Origin: Singulisphaera acidiphila DSM 18658
GTDB lineage: Bacteria > Planctomycetota > Planctomycetia > Isosphaerales > Isosphaeraceae
Length of the DNA: 64,000 bases
NCBI RefSeq assembly: GCF_000242455.2
Contig: NC_019892.1
Location: 7,946,744-8,010,743, forward strand
Direction: 5' to 3'
Shown here: piece after piece, positions 35,908-45,019 of the stretch
How the letters are laid out: each line of letters starts with the position of its first letter
Position numbering within the stretch: the first letter of the stretch is position 1
Position numbers and translations under genes: made by a program
Notes under the pieces: model-generated
Told to the model about the DNA's origin: nothing
Databases searched by the model: none
The model's input: only the letters and a program-made list of their open reading frames with translations

Positions 35908-37395
35908 TCAACGAGCGGCTGCGTCGGAGAGCATCGGCGCAGGCCCTGACTGGACAGCCCGCCACTTCCCTTTGATCCGCAATTCCGAGGAATTTCGGAC
36001 CTCGGGAACGAAGGCCGTGACTGGCGGCTCAGACGATGCCTCCTGGAACGTGTCGTTGCTCACGTCAGGCGCCATCTTGAGGTCGGTGCTCTCGGTCGAT
36101 ATCGAACGCCAGGACTTCTTGGCCCCCCCTCGCGGATTCTCTTGCTGAGCGACCACGGGGGGCCTGATCCCAAGCAGTTCGGGAGGCGGCATCATGACCT
36201 TGCTCGAATCGTCGGAGTCGGGCGACTGAGCCCGCGCGATCGAAGGGGGGCGGGAGCCCCGGGAGTTCGGTCGATTGGCTGCCAGGAGCGCCCCGCCTTG
36301 CTTGTTGGCCGGCGTATACAGCGCCATCAGCTTGTTTCGGTCGAGGATGTTGTAGATCGAGCGGGGAGTGGCGTAGTACCCACGTTGTCCTTGCGGCTCA
36401 GCGAAATCGCAAACCCCCGCGAGATAACCCTCCTCTGTATAGAGTCCCCCTCCCGAGCGGCCCTGCTTCGGAGCAAATTGGCACTCGATCGCTTCATAGA
36501 CCGAGTTGTTGAAAAGCTTCACCCCAGGCTTGATGACCGTGGTGCTCCACGCCGTCGCATCGTTCCCTTCGGAACAGCCAACGGTAAACATTTTCATCCG
36601 AGGCTGCGCACTCCACGAGGGCGGAACGACCCGTGAGGCATCCAGCCGCCGACCCGGCCTGATCCGGATGAGACCGACGTCACGATCGAAGTCGTAGTCC
36701 ATCGCCTCACCCTTGACCGTCTCGACGGGATGGACCCGAGGCTCGTCCTTGCTATGGAGGACGCCATCGAACAGGTCGATGGTGATGGGCAGGCGGAAGT
36801 TCGCGGGAGCCGTCGGCGCTCGCCCTTCGACTTTGAAAATATGGGCACAGGTCAGGATGATCGACTCTTCGGCGGTGCTGTGAATGATCGTGCCCGAGCC
36901 GAAGCCGATCGATCCGTTCCCTTGGACCTTGATCCGAACGACCGTCTTCCAAGGTTCAGGGTTGGCGGAAAACGCCTGACTCCGCTTTTCCGGATCAGCG
37001 GGAGCGTGCTCCTGCCCTTCGTCACGGACCTCCTCGATGCGTCGGTCCACACCGTCGTCACTCGGGGGAACCGCTTGGCCCTTCGCCTTGAGGTAGAACG
37101 AGGCCAGCTTTCCGGCCGACTGCGCCCCCTCCGACCGGGCCAGCTCCTTCCCCTCGGGGTCGACCACGAGGAACGTGGGAACTTTGGAGACCTGATACTT
37201 GGCGGCGAGGTCGGGAGACTTATCGATATCGATTTCTTTGACTGGGTAGCCGTTATCGATCAATTGCTTGATGGCCGGGCGCATCTGCCGGCAGGGTCCG
37301 CACCATGTGGCCTGGAAGTCGAGCAGGATCGGCGAGCGAGTCTCGTCGAGATTCGGCGTGGTGATGAGGGCGATCAGCAAGGCAGCGATGGTCAT
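35908..37395 (-). CDS. Thioredoxin-trypsin-like protease fusion protein
   Basis: 495 aa. After a short hydrophobic leader comes a thioredoxin domain with the WCGPC redox site at residues 31-35 and the cis-Pro in 'VSKVPTFLVVD'. A charged linker (about 110-150) leads to a trypsin-like domain with His in 'ILTCAHIF', Asp in 'FDRDVGLIRI' and Ser in 'PKQGRSGGGLY'. All three catalytic residues are present. The C-terminal 130 residues are Pro/Ser-rich and probably disordered. AAGGAG lies 11 bases before the ATG. A redox-linked extracytoplasmic protease is the likely role. It is convergent with the cyclase gene (66 bp apart). Confidence 0.88.
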   Translation of the reverse strand: MTIAALLIALITTPNLDETRSPILLDFQATWCGPCRQMRPAIKQLIDNGYPVKEIDIDKSPDLAAKYQVSKVPTFLVVDPEGKELARSEGAQSAGKLASFYLKAKGQAVPPSDDGVDRRIEEVRDEGQEHAPADPEKRSQAFSANPEPWKTVVRIKVQGNGSIGFGSGTIIHSTAEESIILTCAHIFKVEGRAPTAPANFRLPITIDLFDGVLHSKDEPRVHPVETVKGEAMDYDFDRDVGLIRIRPGRRLDASRVVPPSWSAQPRMKMFTVGCSEGNDATAWSTTVIKPGVKLFNNSVYEAIECQFAPKQGRSGGGLYTEEGYLAGVCDFAEPQGQRGYYATPRSIYNILDRNKLMALYTPANKQGGALLAANRPNSRGSRPPSIARAQSPDSDDSSKVMMPPPELLGIRPPVVAQQENPRGGAKKSWRSISTESTDLKMAPDVSNDTFQEASSEPPVTAFVPEVRNSSELRIKGKWRAVQSGPAPMLSDAAAR

Positions 37396-38245
37396 GCCAC
37401 ACGGACTCCTTTCCGCCAAGACGGCCAAACGCCGGGCACCAAGGGATGGGCCGGGTGAGACCGTTCAAGGTCGGTGTCTCGCGTCACGGAGCGAGGAGGG
37501 ACACTCACCGATGTCGGAATCGTTCGCGGCGAGTGGGAGGAACGATCCATCGGCGCGACCCGGCCCAAGCGCTGGCTTGAAGCAACGAGACGGCGACGTA
37601 TCGCGTCCGCCGAGGCGGACCGACCAACCCATAGAAGATGATGTAATGTGCGTAGGTGAGAGACGTGCCAGGGACTGACCCCGACCCTTCCTTGGGTGGT
37701 CCTCGCGACGAGGACCCCACGGAACGCCATCATGGCGGACCGCGTCCCGGCGAACAGATCCCGCTTGCTGCGCGGCTCGTCCACCGGTGCCGTAGTAATC
37801 GCAACGTCCCTGCGCTTTGGCAGACACCGGCCTCCGGCCAGGTCTGTTCCGAGATCGGAGGGGATCGCGTTCACCGCGGTTGGCCCCTTTTACTAGGAGT
37901 GGGCATGAAGTACCAGATCAGTTATCGATCTTTTTTCCCGCCGACTTTAGTATTCCCCCTGATTCTTTCCGAGGAGCGAACCAAGACATGTGATTTGAGG
38001 CACTCGTGGAACGGTTGCAACGGCGGTAAGGAACCGGTGGATTAGGGATAAGGGCAGGCATGGGCTCGGGCGAAAGGGCGGGAGCGACTTTCGAAAAAAA
38101 CATGCAACAGAGCTTTCCCGAGGAAACCTGAATGAAGGCAGGGCAGCCGCCGGCCCAGGAAACGCGCAGCCGAGGCAGGAACCGCCCGAGCAATGCGAGC
38201 GGAACGCCCAAAGTCCCCGGGAACGCGACCGAGAGGGAAACAGCT
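37396..38245. other. Intergenic stretch, 850 bp, no convincing gene
   Basis: Several overlapping open frames exist on both strands, but none shows a family motif, a signal peptide or a good ribosome binding site with consistent codon use. A short perfect hairpin lies at 37698-37716 (8-bp stem, 3-base loop). The stretch is less GC-rich around 37900-38030. It could be a decayed gene or hold an unrecognised RNA. Confidence 0.4.
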
Positions 38246-38734
38246 CTACTCAGGTTGTGACGAGTTGGCTGAAGATGGGTCGTCGAGGGCGGGTGCCCCG
38301 GGATCGGTCAAGTCGGCCAAGGGAATGAACTCACCTCGCCCTCGAAGCAGTCCCACCGGGCCGTCGAACCGCCAGGCGTCTTGCTCTCGGACAAATTGAT
38401 AAACCGGCCCGACGCGGTTCGTCGGGCACACCCAGATGTTCGTCCCTTGCCGCCAGGCCTGGAAATTCTTGTGAATGTTGCGGGGGAGACCAACGATCCC
38501 CCCCTCGTCCGCGAGCCTCAAGGGATGAGCGCGCCGGTAGCGCTCCGAGCAGAGCCGCGTCGCTCCCTTGAGGTCTTGACGGTTGGCCGCGGTAAAAAGG
38601 GCGGTGTAGGTGGCCACGGCCTCCCGGGTAGGCCGAGTCTGAATGGCCAACAGGGCCACCGCCCCGCCCAGGGCAATTGCAACAACCATCCCGAACACGA
38701 TGGCCTTCCAACGTACCACGACGGCTTCGATCAT
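38246..38734 (-). CDS. Membrane-anchored hypothetical protein coupled to GTPase
   Basis: 162 aa. One hydrophobic helix ('AIVFGMVVAIALGGAVALLA', residues about 11-30) anchors it; the remaining outside domain ('YTALFTAANRQDLKGATRLC') resembles NTF2-like/DUF4878 lipoprotein folds. Its ATG overlaps the stop of the upstream GTPase gene (ATGA at 38731-38734), so the two are translated together. Probably a membrane partner of the GTPase, but function unknown. Confidence 0.75.
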   Translation of the reverse strand: MIEAVVVRWKAIVFGMVVAIALGGAVALLAIQTRPTREAVATYTALFTAANRQDLKGATRLCSERYRRAHPLRLADEGGIVGLPRNIHKNFQAWRQGTNIWVCPTNRVGPVYQFVREQDAWRFDGPVGLLRGRGEFIPLADLTDPGAPALDDPSSANSSQPE

Positions 38735-40167
38735 CCCGTGACTCGCCGTTTGAGGTCGTCCCGAAGTCGGTCGATCACCGAGTCGGTCTTCGCTTCGGCC
38801 AGGATCTGGTGGATGACGGTCTTGATCCCGCGCGGACCCCACTGACACCCTTGCTTGAGGTAATGCTTCGCTCCGTGGCCAAGCACATAGGACGTGGTCG
38901 AGGCGGTGCCCCCCTGAGCCAGCCCGATGGCTCCGTAGCCGAGCGCGGTGAGGGGAATCGCCAGGCCCCCGCTCAGAATGGAGAGCCCGGCCAGCGAGGA
39001 CTTGACGCCTCCCGCCACAAGCCTGGTCACAATTTCGACCGCCCCCAAAGCGCCAAGGGCGAGCATCATATCCCTGACCAGGCTGGACGCGGTCTTCCTG
39101 GTTAACGGGATCCCATAGACCTTGCTCAAGGCGACGATCATACCTACGTCGACCGCGAGCCCCCCCGCCATGTCAGCGATCGGGATCGGGTTGAGGGCGA
39201 CCGCCGCTCCCTTGGCGAGCGCAAAGTTCCAGATCAGACGGTTCGCCGCGTCGTCACGAATCCGAAGCTTGTGCGCCACGATCTCTTCGTGAAGATCGCC
39301 CGCGAGGAGCAGCGTGTTGAGCGCGACGAGCGCCTTGCCTTCGCGTTCCAGGACGTCGAGGATTCGCAGCTTGAGCGGCTCGATCACCGGAGCGGGCCGT
39401 TCCCACTGGACGGTCGTCGTGCCGTCGGGAAGTTGCAGCTTCACCTTGAACGGGTCGGGCCGGGCCGCGGTCATGACGACGTCTTCGGGACGGATCAGGT
39501 TGCGGATCCGCTCGTCCTTGATCTTCTCATAGATCTGGTCGCGATCGGTCTCGGGGTAGCGGTCAATCTGGTTGAACACCAGGATGATCGGCTTCTGGAC
39601 CTGGCGGAGCTGGGAGAGCGCCTCGAGCTCACAGCGCTGCATGTCGCTGGAGACGACAAAGAGGATCAGGTCGGCGTGCCGCGCAACCTCCCGCGCCAGC
39701 GTTTCGCGGACTTCCCCTCCCACTTCGTCGATCCCGGGAGTATCGACCAGGACGAGCCGAGCACCTTCAAGCCCTGGGTGCTCGGACGTGGCCGAATGCT
39801 CCCAACGCTGCGAAGTCCGCGACACGGTCGTGCCGTGGGTCGTGCCGACTTTGAATACCTCATGCCCTAGTAAGGCATTGAGGACCGACGATTTTCCGCG
39901 GCTGACCATGCCGAAGGCCGCGATCTCGACCGTGTTCTCCTCGAGCTTCTGGCCCAGTTCGCGGAGTTGCCGGAGCTCATCGCCCAGCGCAAGCTCCTCG
40001 GCGGGAGTCAGCTTCATCCCTTGCAGGGTTTCTTCGAGACTCTCGCGTGCTTTATCGACGATCTCGTCCCGCTTGCTGTCGTCAAGCTCTTCGAGGATCA
40101 AGGCGAGCTCCGGGTCATCTGGAGAGAGTGGAGAGTCGTCGCCGGTGGCTGGATCGAGGGTCGCCAT
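38731..40167 (-). CDS. Dynamin/Era-like GTPase with C-terminal membrane-associated region (DUF697-like), copy 1
   Basis: 478 aa. G1 'FGMVSRGKSSVLNALLG', G3 'LVDTPGIDE', G4 'LVFNQIDRYP' are intact. The C-terminal half has hydrophobic stretches ('AKGAAVALNPIPIADMAGGL') typical of DUF697/YcjF-like proteins, which bring the GTPase to the membrane. It begins 3 bp after the amidase stop and ends in the ATGA overlap with the 162-aa gene. Related to the second GTPase at 41831. Confidence 0.88.
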   Translation of the reverse strand: MATLDPATGDDSPLSPDDPELALILEELDDSKRDEIVDKARESLEETLQGMKLTPAEELALGDELRQLRELGQKLEENTVEIAAFGMVSRGKSSVLNALLGHEVFKVGTTHGTTVSRTSQRWEHSATSEHPGLEGARLVLVDTPGIDEVGGEVRETLAREVARHADLILFVVSSDMQRCELEALSQLRQVQKPIILVFNQIDRYPETDRDQIYEKIKDERIRNLIRPEDVVMTAARPDPFKVKLQLPDGTTTVQWERPAPVIEPLKLRILDVLEREGKALVALNTLLLAGDLHEEIVAHKLRIRDDAANRLIWNFALAKGAAVALNPIPIADMAGGLAVDVGMIVALSKVYGIPLTRKTASSLVRDMMLALGALGAVEIVTRLVAGGVKSSLAGLSILSGGLAIPLTALGYGAIGLAQGGTASTTSYVLGHGAKHYLKQGCQWGPRGIKTVIHQILAEAKTDSVIDRLRDDLKRRVTG

Positions 40168-40170
40168 GAC

Positions 40171-41538
40171 TCAGTTCCCCCTTCTACGGAACGCACGGCG
40201 GGCGATATCCTCGCACCACTGGGCGGTCTCGAACAGGTCGGATTCTCGAAGCAGGCGCGGTTCGACGAGTTGCAACGCCAGCGGCATCCCGTCAGGCGAA
40301 AGGTCGATTGGAAACGAGACGGTGGGCGACCCCGTGAAGCTCCAGGGTGAATTGAGCGCCGGATCGCCAGTCGTCGAGGGATCAGGGGCGGTGCCGATCG
40401 TTGCCGGCGTGACAAACGCATCAAACGCATCGGCACAACCAAACAGTTTGGTGCGAAGCTCTTCTTGGTGCCGCCTCGCATCGATGTACGTCGTCGCCGC
40501 GATCGCATTCCCCTCTTCGATCAAGGCCCGGATCATCGGCTTATAGTGCTCAGGGGCGCTGGCCAGCCGGCTGGCATGCCCCGCAGCCCCTTCGGCCGCC
40601 ATGATCGCGCGATGATCGCGGCTCACGTCCTCGAAATCGAAGGGGGCCGGCAAATCCAGGACCTCCGCCCCGGCCTCGGTAAGGGCATTGATCGCGCGAT
40701 CGAAGGCCGCGCGTGCGACGGGATCGGCCTGACTCTCGAAGGGTCCGCGCAGTCGGCCAAGTCGCGGCGGTCGAGAGAGCGGGGCCAACGTCTTGGCAAG
40801 CAGCATCTCGACTTCCTCAGAGCCTGACAACGGTGGAGTCACCGCCTCCTCTAGGCGGAAGAATTCCATGAAGATCAGGCCAAGGTCGCGCACGCTCCGC
40901 GCGATCGGACCAGGGTGGTCGAGGTGGGGGGCGAAGGGGACGATCCCGTCCATCGGCCCGGTGAACGTGGGCTTGAGACCGGCGACTCCACAAAACGAGG
41001 CCGGTCGAATGATCGAGCCTCCCGTCTGGGTGCCGATCGCCCCCAGACACATGCCGCAAGCGACGGCGGCCGCCGAGCCGCTCGAGGAACCTCCCGGCGT
41101 CCGTTCGAGATTCCAGGGGTTGCGCGTAACGGGCGGATCGATCCAGGCGAACTGGGTGGTGACCGTCTTCCCGAGGATCACCGCCCCCGCCGTTCGAAGG
41201 CTGGCGACGATGCCCGCGTCGTGTGCGGCAATCTTTCCCGACCAGGGGCGGTAACCGGCCGCCGTGGGCATTCCGGCCACATCAATGATATCTTTGACGC
41301 CGATCGGAATGCCGTGGAGTGCGCCCCGGCAGTGTCCGGTCCGCAGCTCCTCGTCCAAGGCCCGCGCCTGCTCGAGCGCTCCTTCGCGATCCACGGTCAC
41401 CCACGCCTTGATCCGCGGTTCCCACTCCACGATCCGGTCAAGACATTGTTCGAGAACTTCGACGCAGGATCGCCGCCCCGAGCGTAAGGCTCGGCCGACA
41501 CCGTCGATCGTCTCATGTTCGTTGGGAAATAATCCCAT
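40171..41538 (-). CDS. Amidase-signature family enzyme
   Basis: 455 aa. The triad is present: Lys in 'GIPIGVKDIID', cis-Ser in 'TPGGSSSGSAAA', and Ser in 'GTQTGGSIIRPAS'. It lacks GatA-specific features after the triad ('GLKPTFTGPMDGIVPF'), so it is a general amide hydrolase rather than a second GatA. The substrate is unknown. It is in the middle of a minus-strand operon with two GTPases (33 bp from the upstream small gene, 3 bp to the downstream GTPase). Confidence 0.92.
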   Translation of the reverse strand: MGLFPNEHETIDGVGRALRSGRRSCVEVLEQCLDRIVEWEPRIKAWVTVDREGALEQARALDEELRTGHCRGALHGIPIGVKDIIDVAGMPTAAGYRPWSGKIAAHDAGIVASLRTAGAVILGKTVTTQFAWIDPPVTRNPWNLERTPGGSSSGSAAAVACGMCLGAIGTQTGGSIIRPASFCGVAGLKPTFTGPMDGIVPFAPHLDHPGPIARSVRDLGLIFMEFFRLEEAVTPPLSGSEEVEMLLAKTLAPLSRPPRLGRLRGPFESQADPVARAAFDRAINALTEAGAEVLDLPAPFDFEDVSRDHRAIMAAEGAAGHASRLASAPEHYKPMIRALIEEGNAIAATTYIDARRHQEELRTKLFGCADAFDAFVTPATIGTAPDPSTTGDPALNSPWSFTGSPTVSFPIDLSPDGMPLALQLVEPRLLRESDLFETAQWCEDIARRAFRRRGN

Positions 41539-41571
41539 GGCTACCGCGCTCGCCTTTCCGCCCTTTGAGGC

Positions 41572-41760
41572 TCAGACTCGCTCGAGGAGAATCAAGATGC
41601 AGGGGTCGCTGCCGTCGCTCTGAGGAAAAGGGGTCTCGCGGATCGGCCGCCACCCCGCATTGAGCAGGCTCGGCAGCCCCGGAAGCCGCTCCACCTCCCC
41701 TTCGCGAACGGCCCAGCATTTTCCTTGAAAATCGACGATCACGTACAGAAATTCTTTCAT
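41572..41760 (-). CDS. Small hypothetical protein
   Basis: 62 aa. It starts 'MKEFLYVIVDFQGKCWAVRE' and ends 'CILILLERV', an alpha/beta pattern of the kind seen in small planctomycete proteins. GAGGAACGTTG precedes the ATG. It lies between GTPase copy 2 and the amidase on the same strand with short gaps, so it is probably co-transcribed. No function can be given. Confidence 0.65.
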   Translation of the reverse strand: MKEFLYVIVDFQGKCWAVREGEVERLPGLPSLLNAGWRPIRETPFPQSDGSDPCILILLERV

Positions 41761-41830
41761 CAACGTTCCTCGCCATCACCGGCCCAAACTAAGGTTCCTT
41801 GGCCTCAGCGTGACCGACGAGTCCTCAAGC

Positions 41831-43375
41831 TTACGAGTCCTTGCCCACAGGTTGCTTCGCGCCTTTCGTTGCGCGAGTCACAACCCGGTCGAGCGCCTGC
41901 TTGGCGAACTCCTGGAGAAACTCCGTGCGGCTGTTGAGGTCAAACTGGCGGACCAAGGCAGCCTGCATCCCGCCATCACCCCACGATTGCCCCTTGGCGA
42001 AGTATTCGGCGAAAGCGTGTCCCGAGATATGGGTCAGGTAGGCCATCGAGACCGCCTGCACGGCGCCACCGGCCGCATAACCAACCAGCGTCGACTTGAA
42101 CAGACCAGCGATCAATGAGGTCGAGGCCTCGACGAGCCCAAGCTTCAAGACCATCTGGACCATCTGCGAGCCGATCATCTTGACGTGCGAACTGGAGATC
42201 TCGACGCCATAGACGGTGGCCAGTTCGGAGATCATCTGGAACTGGACCGCGCCGGCGGCCATCAGGTCGAGCGCGGGGATCGGGTTGGCGAAGACCGCCC
42301 CCGCAGTAACCCACTGAAACTTGTCGATCACGGTCTGGGCGTTCTGATCGCGTTCGCGACCGACCTGCGCCTTGGCCTTCTGGCTAAGCAGGTGCGCCCT
42401 CAAGAGCAGGTTACCCGCACGAAGCGCATCGCCCTCGCGGCCGAGGACGGCGGCGATCCGCTCCTGAAGAAGTCCGATCTCCGGTTCCTCGATCTCGAGG
42501 ACCGTCTGCACCGTCCCGTCGCTATTCTTGATCCGCACGGGAGTAGGTCGAGGCGACGCCGAAATCGCCACGACGTCCTCGGCGGAGACAACCCCGTCCA
42601 ATCGCTCGCGCAATTTGTCGAGGATAGCGTCGCGGTCGGCCTCCATGAGCCGGTCCTGCTTGTTCAGCGCCACGATTGAGCGCTTGCCCTGGCGGGCAAG
42701 CGCTGACATCGGCTCATACTCGGAACGGACCAAATCGTGGTCGACCACGAACAGGAGCAGATCAGCCCGCGCGGCCAGGTCACGGGCCTCGGCCTCGCGC
42801 ACCGCTCCCCCCGCGCCGATCTCGGAGAGGCCCGGGGTATCGGTCAGCGAAACCGTCCCCTCGACGCCGTCGATCGTGTGGGTGAAGATTTCGCCCCGGC
42901 GGGTCGTGCCCATGACGGGCTCGGTCTTGCCGACGTGTTGACCGAGAAGCGCATTGATGAGGGACGTTTTCCCGGCCGATCCGGTGCCGAAAACAACCAC
43001 GTGGAAGATCCGCCGCTGACGATCGGAGCGAAGTTCGGAAAGCTCACCCTGAAGCTGCGCTTTGGCCAGATCGTCACGGACGTGATTGATGACCCCTTCC
43101 GCTTTCTCGGTCTGAAGTTCGGCCGCGCGGACGATGTCTTCCGGGGGCTTCGCCGGGGGCGCCTCGGGGCGGCCCAATTTCCAAAAAAGCCTGGCTGCCG
43201 ACAGCCCCGCAAGCACCGCCAGGAGACCCGCGATTCCGAGGAAGACGAGGGCCAGCCCATTCGAATGCTTCGCCAGTCGGTCGTGCATTTCACCGACGGA
43301 CGAGAAAAGCCAGGCTGCCGCGCCCAGCGCAATCGCCGCCAACACGAGAGGAGCGAGCCATCGGGCTGTTCGCAT
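41831..43375 (-). CDS. Membrane GTPase with DUF697-like C-terminus, copy 2
   Basis: 514 aa. Two N-terminal membrane helices ('LAPLVLAAIALGAAAWLF' and 'LALVFLGIAGLLAVLAGL'), then a GTPase: G1 'FGTGSAGKTSLINALLG', G3 'LTDTPGLSE', G4 'VALNKQDRL'. The C-terminal half has 'GAVFANPIPALDLMAAGAVQ' and 'YLTHISGHAFAEYF', the pattern of DUF697 proteins of cyanobacteria and YcjF. It resembles copy 1 (38731) throughout the C-terminal half. First gene of the operon. Confidence 0.88.
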   Translation of the reverse strand: MRTARWLAPLVLAAIALGAAAWLFSSVGEMHDRLAKHSNGLALVFLGIAGLLAVLAGLSAARLFWKLGRPEAPPAKPPEDIVRAAELQTEKAEGVINHVRDDLAKAQLQGELSELRSDRQRRIFHVVVFGTGSAGKTSLINALLGQHVGKTEPVMGTTRRGEIFTHTIDGVEGTVSLTDTPGLSEIGAGGAVREAEARDLAARADLLLFVVDHDLVRSEYEPMSALARQGKRSIVALNKQDRLMEADRDAILDKLRERLDGVVSAEDVVAISASPRPTPVRIKNSDGTVQTVLEIEEPEIGLLQERIAAVLGREGDALRAGNLLLRAHLLSQKAKAQVGRERDQNAQTVIDKFQWVTAGAVFANPIPALDLMAAGAVQFQMISELATVYGVEISSSHVKMIGSQMVQMVLKLGLVEASTSLIAGLFKSTLVGYAAGGAVQAVSMAYLTHISGHAFAEYFAKGQSWGDGGMQAALVRQFDLNSRTEFLQEFAKQALDRVVTRATKGAKQPVGKDS

Positions 43376-43642
43376 GCGACACGGATCCTTGGAGTATCAA
43401 CGAGCCGAGGGAGGACCACGCATCGTTAGCGTTATTCGCCCCGCCTCCTCATTGATTGTGACATTTCGCCCGTTTCTTTGCATGCCCTCTCACGAGCGAT
43501 CCGTGGGATGAGAGTCGGAAAACCCGACATCCCGAGACGGCAAAACGACCCTCACACGCGACGTCCCGGATTGGAAGCGTCGCGCGGAGGGTTGCAATCC
43601 CGAAGCGAATCCAAAGTGAAGAACCGGCCCGGTCCATTCCAA

Positions 43643-44470
43643 TCAACGGCGGGTCCGGCCTGCATTGCCGAAGAGGCCGCCCAGCAAGCTGGTGCGACGG
43701 GGGGCCTGCTTCGGAGCGGGCTGTGAGAAGTTCGAGGCTCCCGGACCAATGGCCGGATTGGCCGGAGCCAACGCCCCTTGAGCGTTATTGCTCGAGGCTG
43801 CGGGTGCCGCCGGATCGGGAAGTGCCAAGAGCGGCGCTTCGATCGGCCCCGAGATCGTGGACGGATCGGTGGCCTCCACCGTCGGCGGAAGATCGGGGGA
43901 CGGGGGATTGGACGGCCGATCCCCCGGCGCATCGGTGGGAGGCGGGAGCAAGTCCAATGGATTGGTGTTGGACCCCGGCGCAGGAGCCTGCCGCGGAGCG
44001 GGCGCGGGAGCCGTGTTCGGTCGGTCGCGATCGGTCTGGAACGGACGCCGCACACCCCCTTCAGGAAGCGGAGGCAGCTCGGCTCCGTCGGGACCGGCTG
44101 GGCCTTCGGGCTCATTCCCGTCCATCGGTTCGCGATCGCGGCCAGGGCCCCCGAAGTCATCCGGCGTCAACGGCATAGCCGGGTCACGCGGACGCTTCTG
44201 GAAACTGGCCGCCGCATTGGGCGCCTCGGGCGACGGGCAACCCCAGCCGGCCGGGAACTTCCGCCAGCAGGTCGGGTGGTAACCGAAATACTCGTGCCGG
44301 TACAAGCCGTAGACCGGATTCTCCTGATTACATGGGACCCGCTGGCGTTTGATCGGAGCAAGCGGGAATAACCCCCCTTGCTGCGCTTCGGCGAGCATCG
44401 GTGCACCCATGATCAACAAGAACGCCCACGCCGCTGGCGACCGTAGTCGCCTCCATGATTTTGTCAGCAT
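43643..44470 (-). CDS. Secreted proline-rich planctomycete-type protein
   Basis: 275 aa. A signal peptide ('SPAAWAFLLIMGAPMLAEAQ') is followed by a short conserved-looking module 'PVYGLYRHEYFGYHPTCWRK' and a long Pro/Ala/Asp-rich, low-complexity tail. The tyrosine/tryptophan module recurs in exported planctomycete proteins, and may bind the envelope. No catalytic motif. The ATG at 44470 has GAGGCGAGG upstream. Confidence 0.7.
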   Translation of the reverse strand: MLTKSWRRLRSPAAWAFLLIMGAPMLAEAQQGGLFPLAPIKRQRVPCNQENPVYGLYRHEYFGYHPTCWRKFPAGWGCPSPEAPNAAASFQKRPRDPAMPLTPDDFGGPGRDREPMDGNEPEGPAGPDGAELPPLPEGGVRRPFQTDRDRPNTAPAPAPRQAPAPGSNTNPLDLLPPPTDAPGDRPSNPPSPDLPPTVEATDPSTISGPIEAPLLALPDPAAPAASSNNAQGALAPANPAIGPGASNFSQPAPKQAPRRTSLLGGLFGNAGRTRR

Positions 44471-45019
44471 CCTCGCCTCGCGGGTTGCGGTTGGAGCTCG
44501 GAACGCCACGAATCCATTTCGTTAAGCACCCCTCACTGCGGGACAGTCTCTCCTTCGATCGGATCGTTTTTACGACGGGCTGAAGAGAAAATAGAGGGTT
44601 TGCATAAACTCCGTATTTGACGCAGATGGCGAAAAATAGGCTTGTAGGGTTTGTGCGGCCGTTCGACGCCGGGATGAGGAGGAGCGAGATCCCACCCAAA
44701 ACCCGTCGCATACCCAAAACCGGCAGGACGACCTGGCCCTGCTTAAAAACCACTTTCAATAATTTGGAAGATAGCCCTCCCGAATGCACGGCTCAGTGCG
44801 TCCCCAAAGAGGTTTGCTGCCATTCAATCGGCCCAACCTTACACTTCATCACCAATGCATATGCAACAACAATTCTGAGTATAGTTTGGGAGGCGAAGTC
44901 GACCGAATTGGCTAAAGAATCAACGAGCGGACCTGCGCAGGCCGATGGGATAGTCAGATCGGTCCGCGGACGGAGCATCGCGGCAGGGTTTGTGACTCAG
45001 TTCGCCGAGGAGGTGGATC
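44471..45019. promoter_or_regulatory. Divergent intergenic region, 549 bp
   Basis: This lies between two divergent secreted-protein genes and is clearly more AT-rich than its surroundings, as expected for promoters and leader sequences. A plus-strand frame runs in from 44617 but is out of frame with the 45020 gene and shows no homology. I cannot fix promoter positions. Confidence 0.4.

Noticed and set aside
37465..37827. 120-codon minus-strand frame in the gap after the thioredoxin-protease gene
   Set aside because: Arg/Gly/Ser-rich composition typical of a chance frame in GC-rich DNA; several competing frames overlap it.
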